DNA of 64,000 bases from Alicyclobacillus sp. (GTDB lineage Bacteria > Bacillota > Bacilli > Alicyclobacillales > Alicyclobacillaceae), in the NCBI GenBank assembly GCA_023511725.1, contig JAIMAY010000005.1, positions 55,624-119,623 on the forward strand, read 5' to 3'. Under the pieces are notes generated by a model. That model was not told where the DNA came from. It saw only the letters and a program-made list of their open reading frames with translations, and made no database searches. Positions within the stretch are counted from its first letter, which is position 1. The number at the start of each line of letters is the position of its first letter. Positions 63,830 through 64,000 of the stretch are shown one piece after another. The position numbers were made by a program, and so were the translations under genes.

Positions 63830-63914
63830 GGAGGGGTACCAAAGCGGCCAAATGGGGCGGACTGTAAATCCGTTGCGTAATGCTTCGTAGGTTCGAATCC
63901 TACCCCCTCCACCA
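63830..63914 (+). tRNA. tRNA-Tyr (anticodon GTA)
   Basis: 85 nt with the long variable arm of class II tRNAs. Acceptor GGAGGGG (63830-63836) pairs with CCCCTCC (63904-63910); anticodon GTA at 63864-63866 in loop CTGTAAA; A73 and CCA encoded. Four bases after tRNA-Thr, probably one transcript. Confidence 0.97.
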
Positions 63915-63923
63915 GACTCGTAC

Positions 63924-63999
63924 AGGGGCGTAGTTCAGCTGGTAGAACGGCGGTCTCCAAAACCGCATGTCGTGGGTTCGAATCCTGCCGCCCCTGCCA
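63924..63999 (+). tRNA. tRNA-Trp (anticodon CCA)
   Basis: 76 nt. Acceptor AGGGGCG (63924-63930) pairs with CGCCCCT (63989-63995); anticodon CCA at 63957-63959 in loop CTCCAAA; G73 and CCA encoded, ending one base before the window edge. Confidence 0.97.
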
Positions 64000-64000
64000 T

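Noticed and set aside
63721..63960. A 79-codon minus-strand open frame across the tRNA genes
   Set aside because: It is the antisense of tRNA-Thr, tRNA-Tyr and part of tRNA-Trp; the product carries the well-known spurious tRNA-antisense peptide pattern (SNLRPTDYKSVALP).
1..64000. Insertion sequences, prophage genes, toxin-antitoxin pairs
   Set aside because: None seen. All sizeable genes fit a conserved chromosomal backbone and no transposase, integrase or terminal repeats were found.

Overview
The window reads as core chromosome of a GC-rich (roughly 60 % by eye) endospore-forming member of the Bacillota, class Bacilli. Gene order follows the Bacillus subtilis rseP-proS-polC / rimP-nusA-infB / rpsO-pnp / dpaAB-asd-dapG-dapA / tepA-spoIIIE / rodZ-pgsA-cinA-recA-rny-spoVS / cotE-miaB-mutSL-miaA-hfq backbone. 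Frequent GTG and TTG starts, the GC content and the YheC/YheD-type genes beside cotE suggest an Alicyclobacillaceae-like lineage; that placement is inference. No insertion sequence, prophage, CRISPR array or rRNA gene was seen.

Layout. 1-6941: 3' end of rseP, then proS and polC. 6967-9513 (minus strand): typA-tdk, set between polC and rimP, sharing one terminator hairpin with polC. 9603-18020: a promoter and hairpin leader, then rimP-nusA-rnpM-rplGA-infB-rbfA-nrnA-truB-ribF, tightly packed and partly overlapping. 18032-20841: rpsO with its own promoter and a possible S15-binding leader, then pnp. 20893-23701: polysaccharide deacetylase, M16 peptidase, dUTPase. 23820-28650: dipicolinate synthase and lysine-pathway genes bounded by strong terminators. 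28712-34302: RNase J, TepA protease, YlzJ-like protein, SpoIIIE/FtsK. 34370-36493: a small island of unrecognised or fast-evolving genes. 36576-46134: YmfK-like, RodZ, YajQ, PgsA, CinA, a DEAD-box helicase, RecA (with an SOS box), RecX, RNase Y. 46176-49216: YmdB, SpoVS (with a close match to a sigma-H promoter), an M19 dipeptidase, CotE. 49241-54770: four consecutive predicted ligase genes. 54704-63622: a small unknown minus-strand gene, MiaB, YmcA, MutS, MutL, a methyltransferase, MiaA, Hfq. 63750-63999: tRNA-Thr, tRNA-Tyr, tRNA-Trp.

Functional picture. Much of the window serves translation, RNA turnover (PNPase, RNase J, RNase Y, NrnA, Hfq, DEAD-box helicase) and DNA replication and repair (PolC, MutS, MutL, RecA, RecX, dUTPase). 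Sporulation runs through it: DpaA/DpaB for dipicolinate, SpoIIIE, YlzJ and TepA, YmdB, SpoVS, CotE and YmcA.

The most interesting locus is 49241-54770, directly downstream of cotE. It holds three YheC/YheD-type ATP-grasp proteins and a fourth protein that joins a reduced ATP-grasp-like region to a glutamine-synthetase-fold (COOH-NH2 ligase type) domain. Together they look like a four-gene amide-bond-forming system, probably acting in spore coat maturation. The family assignments come from motifs read in the sequence. The substrate and product are unknown.
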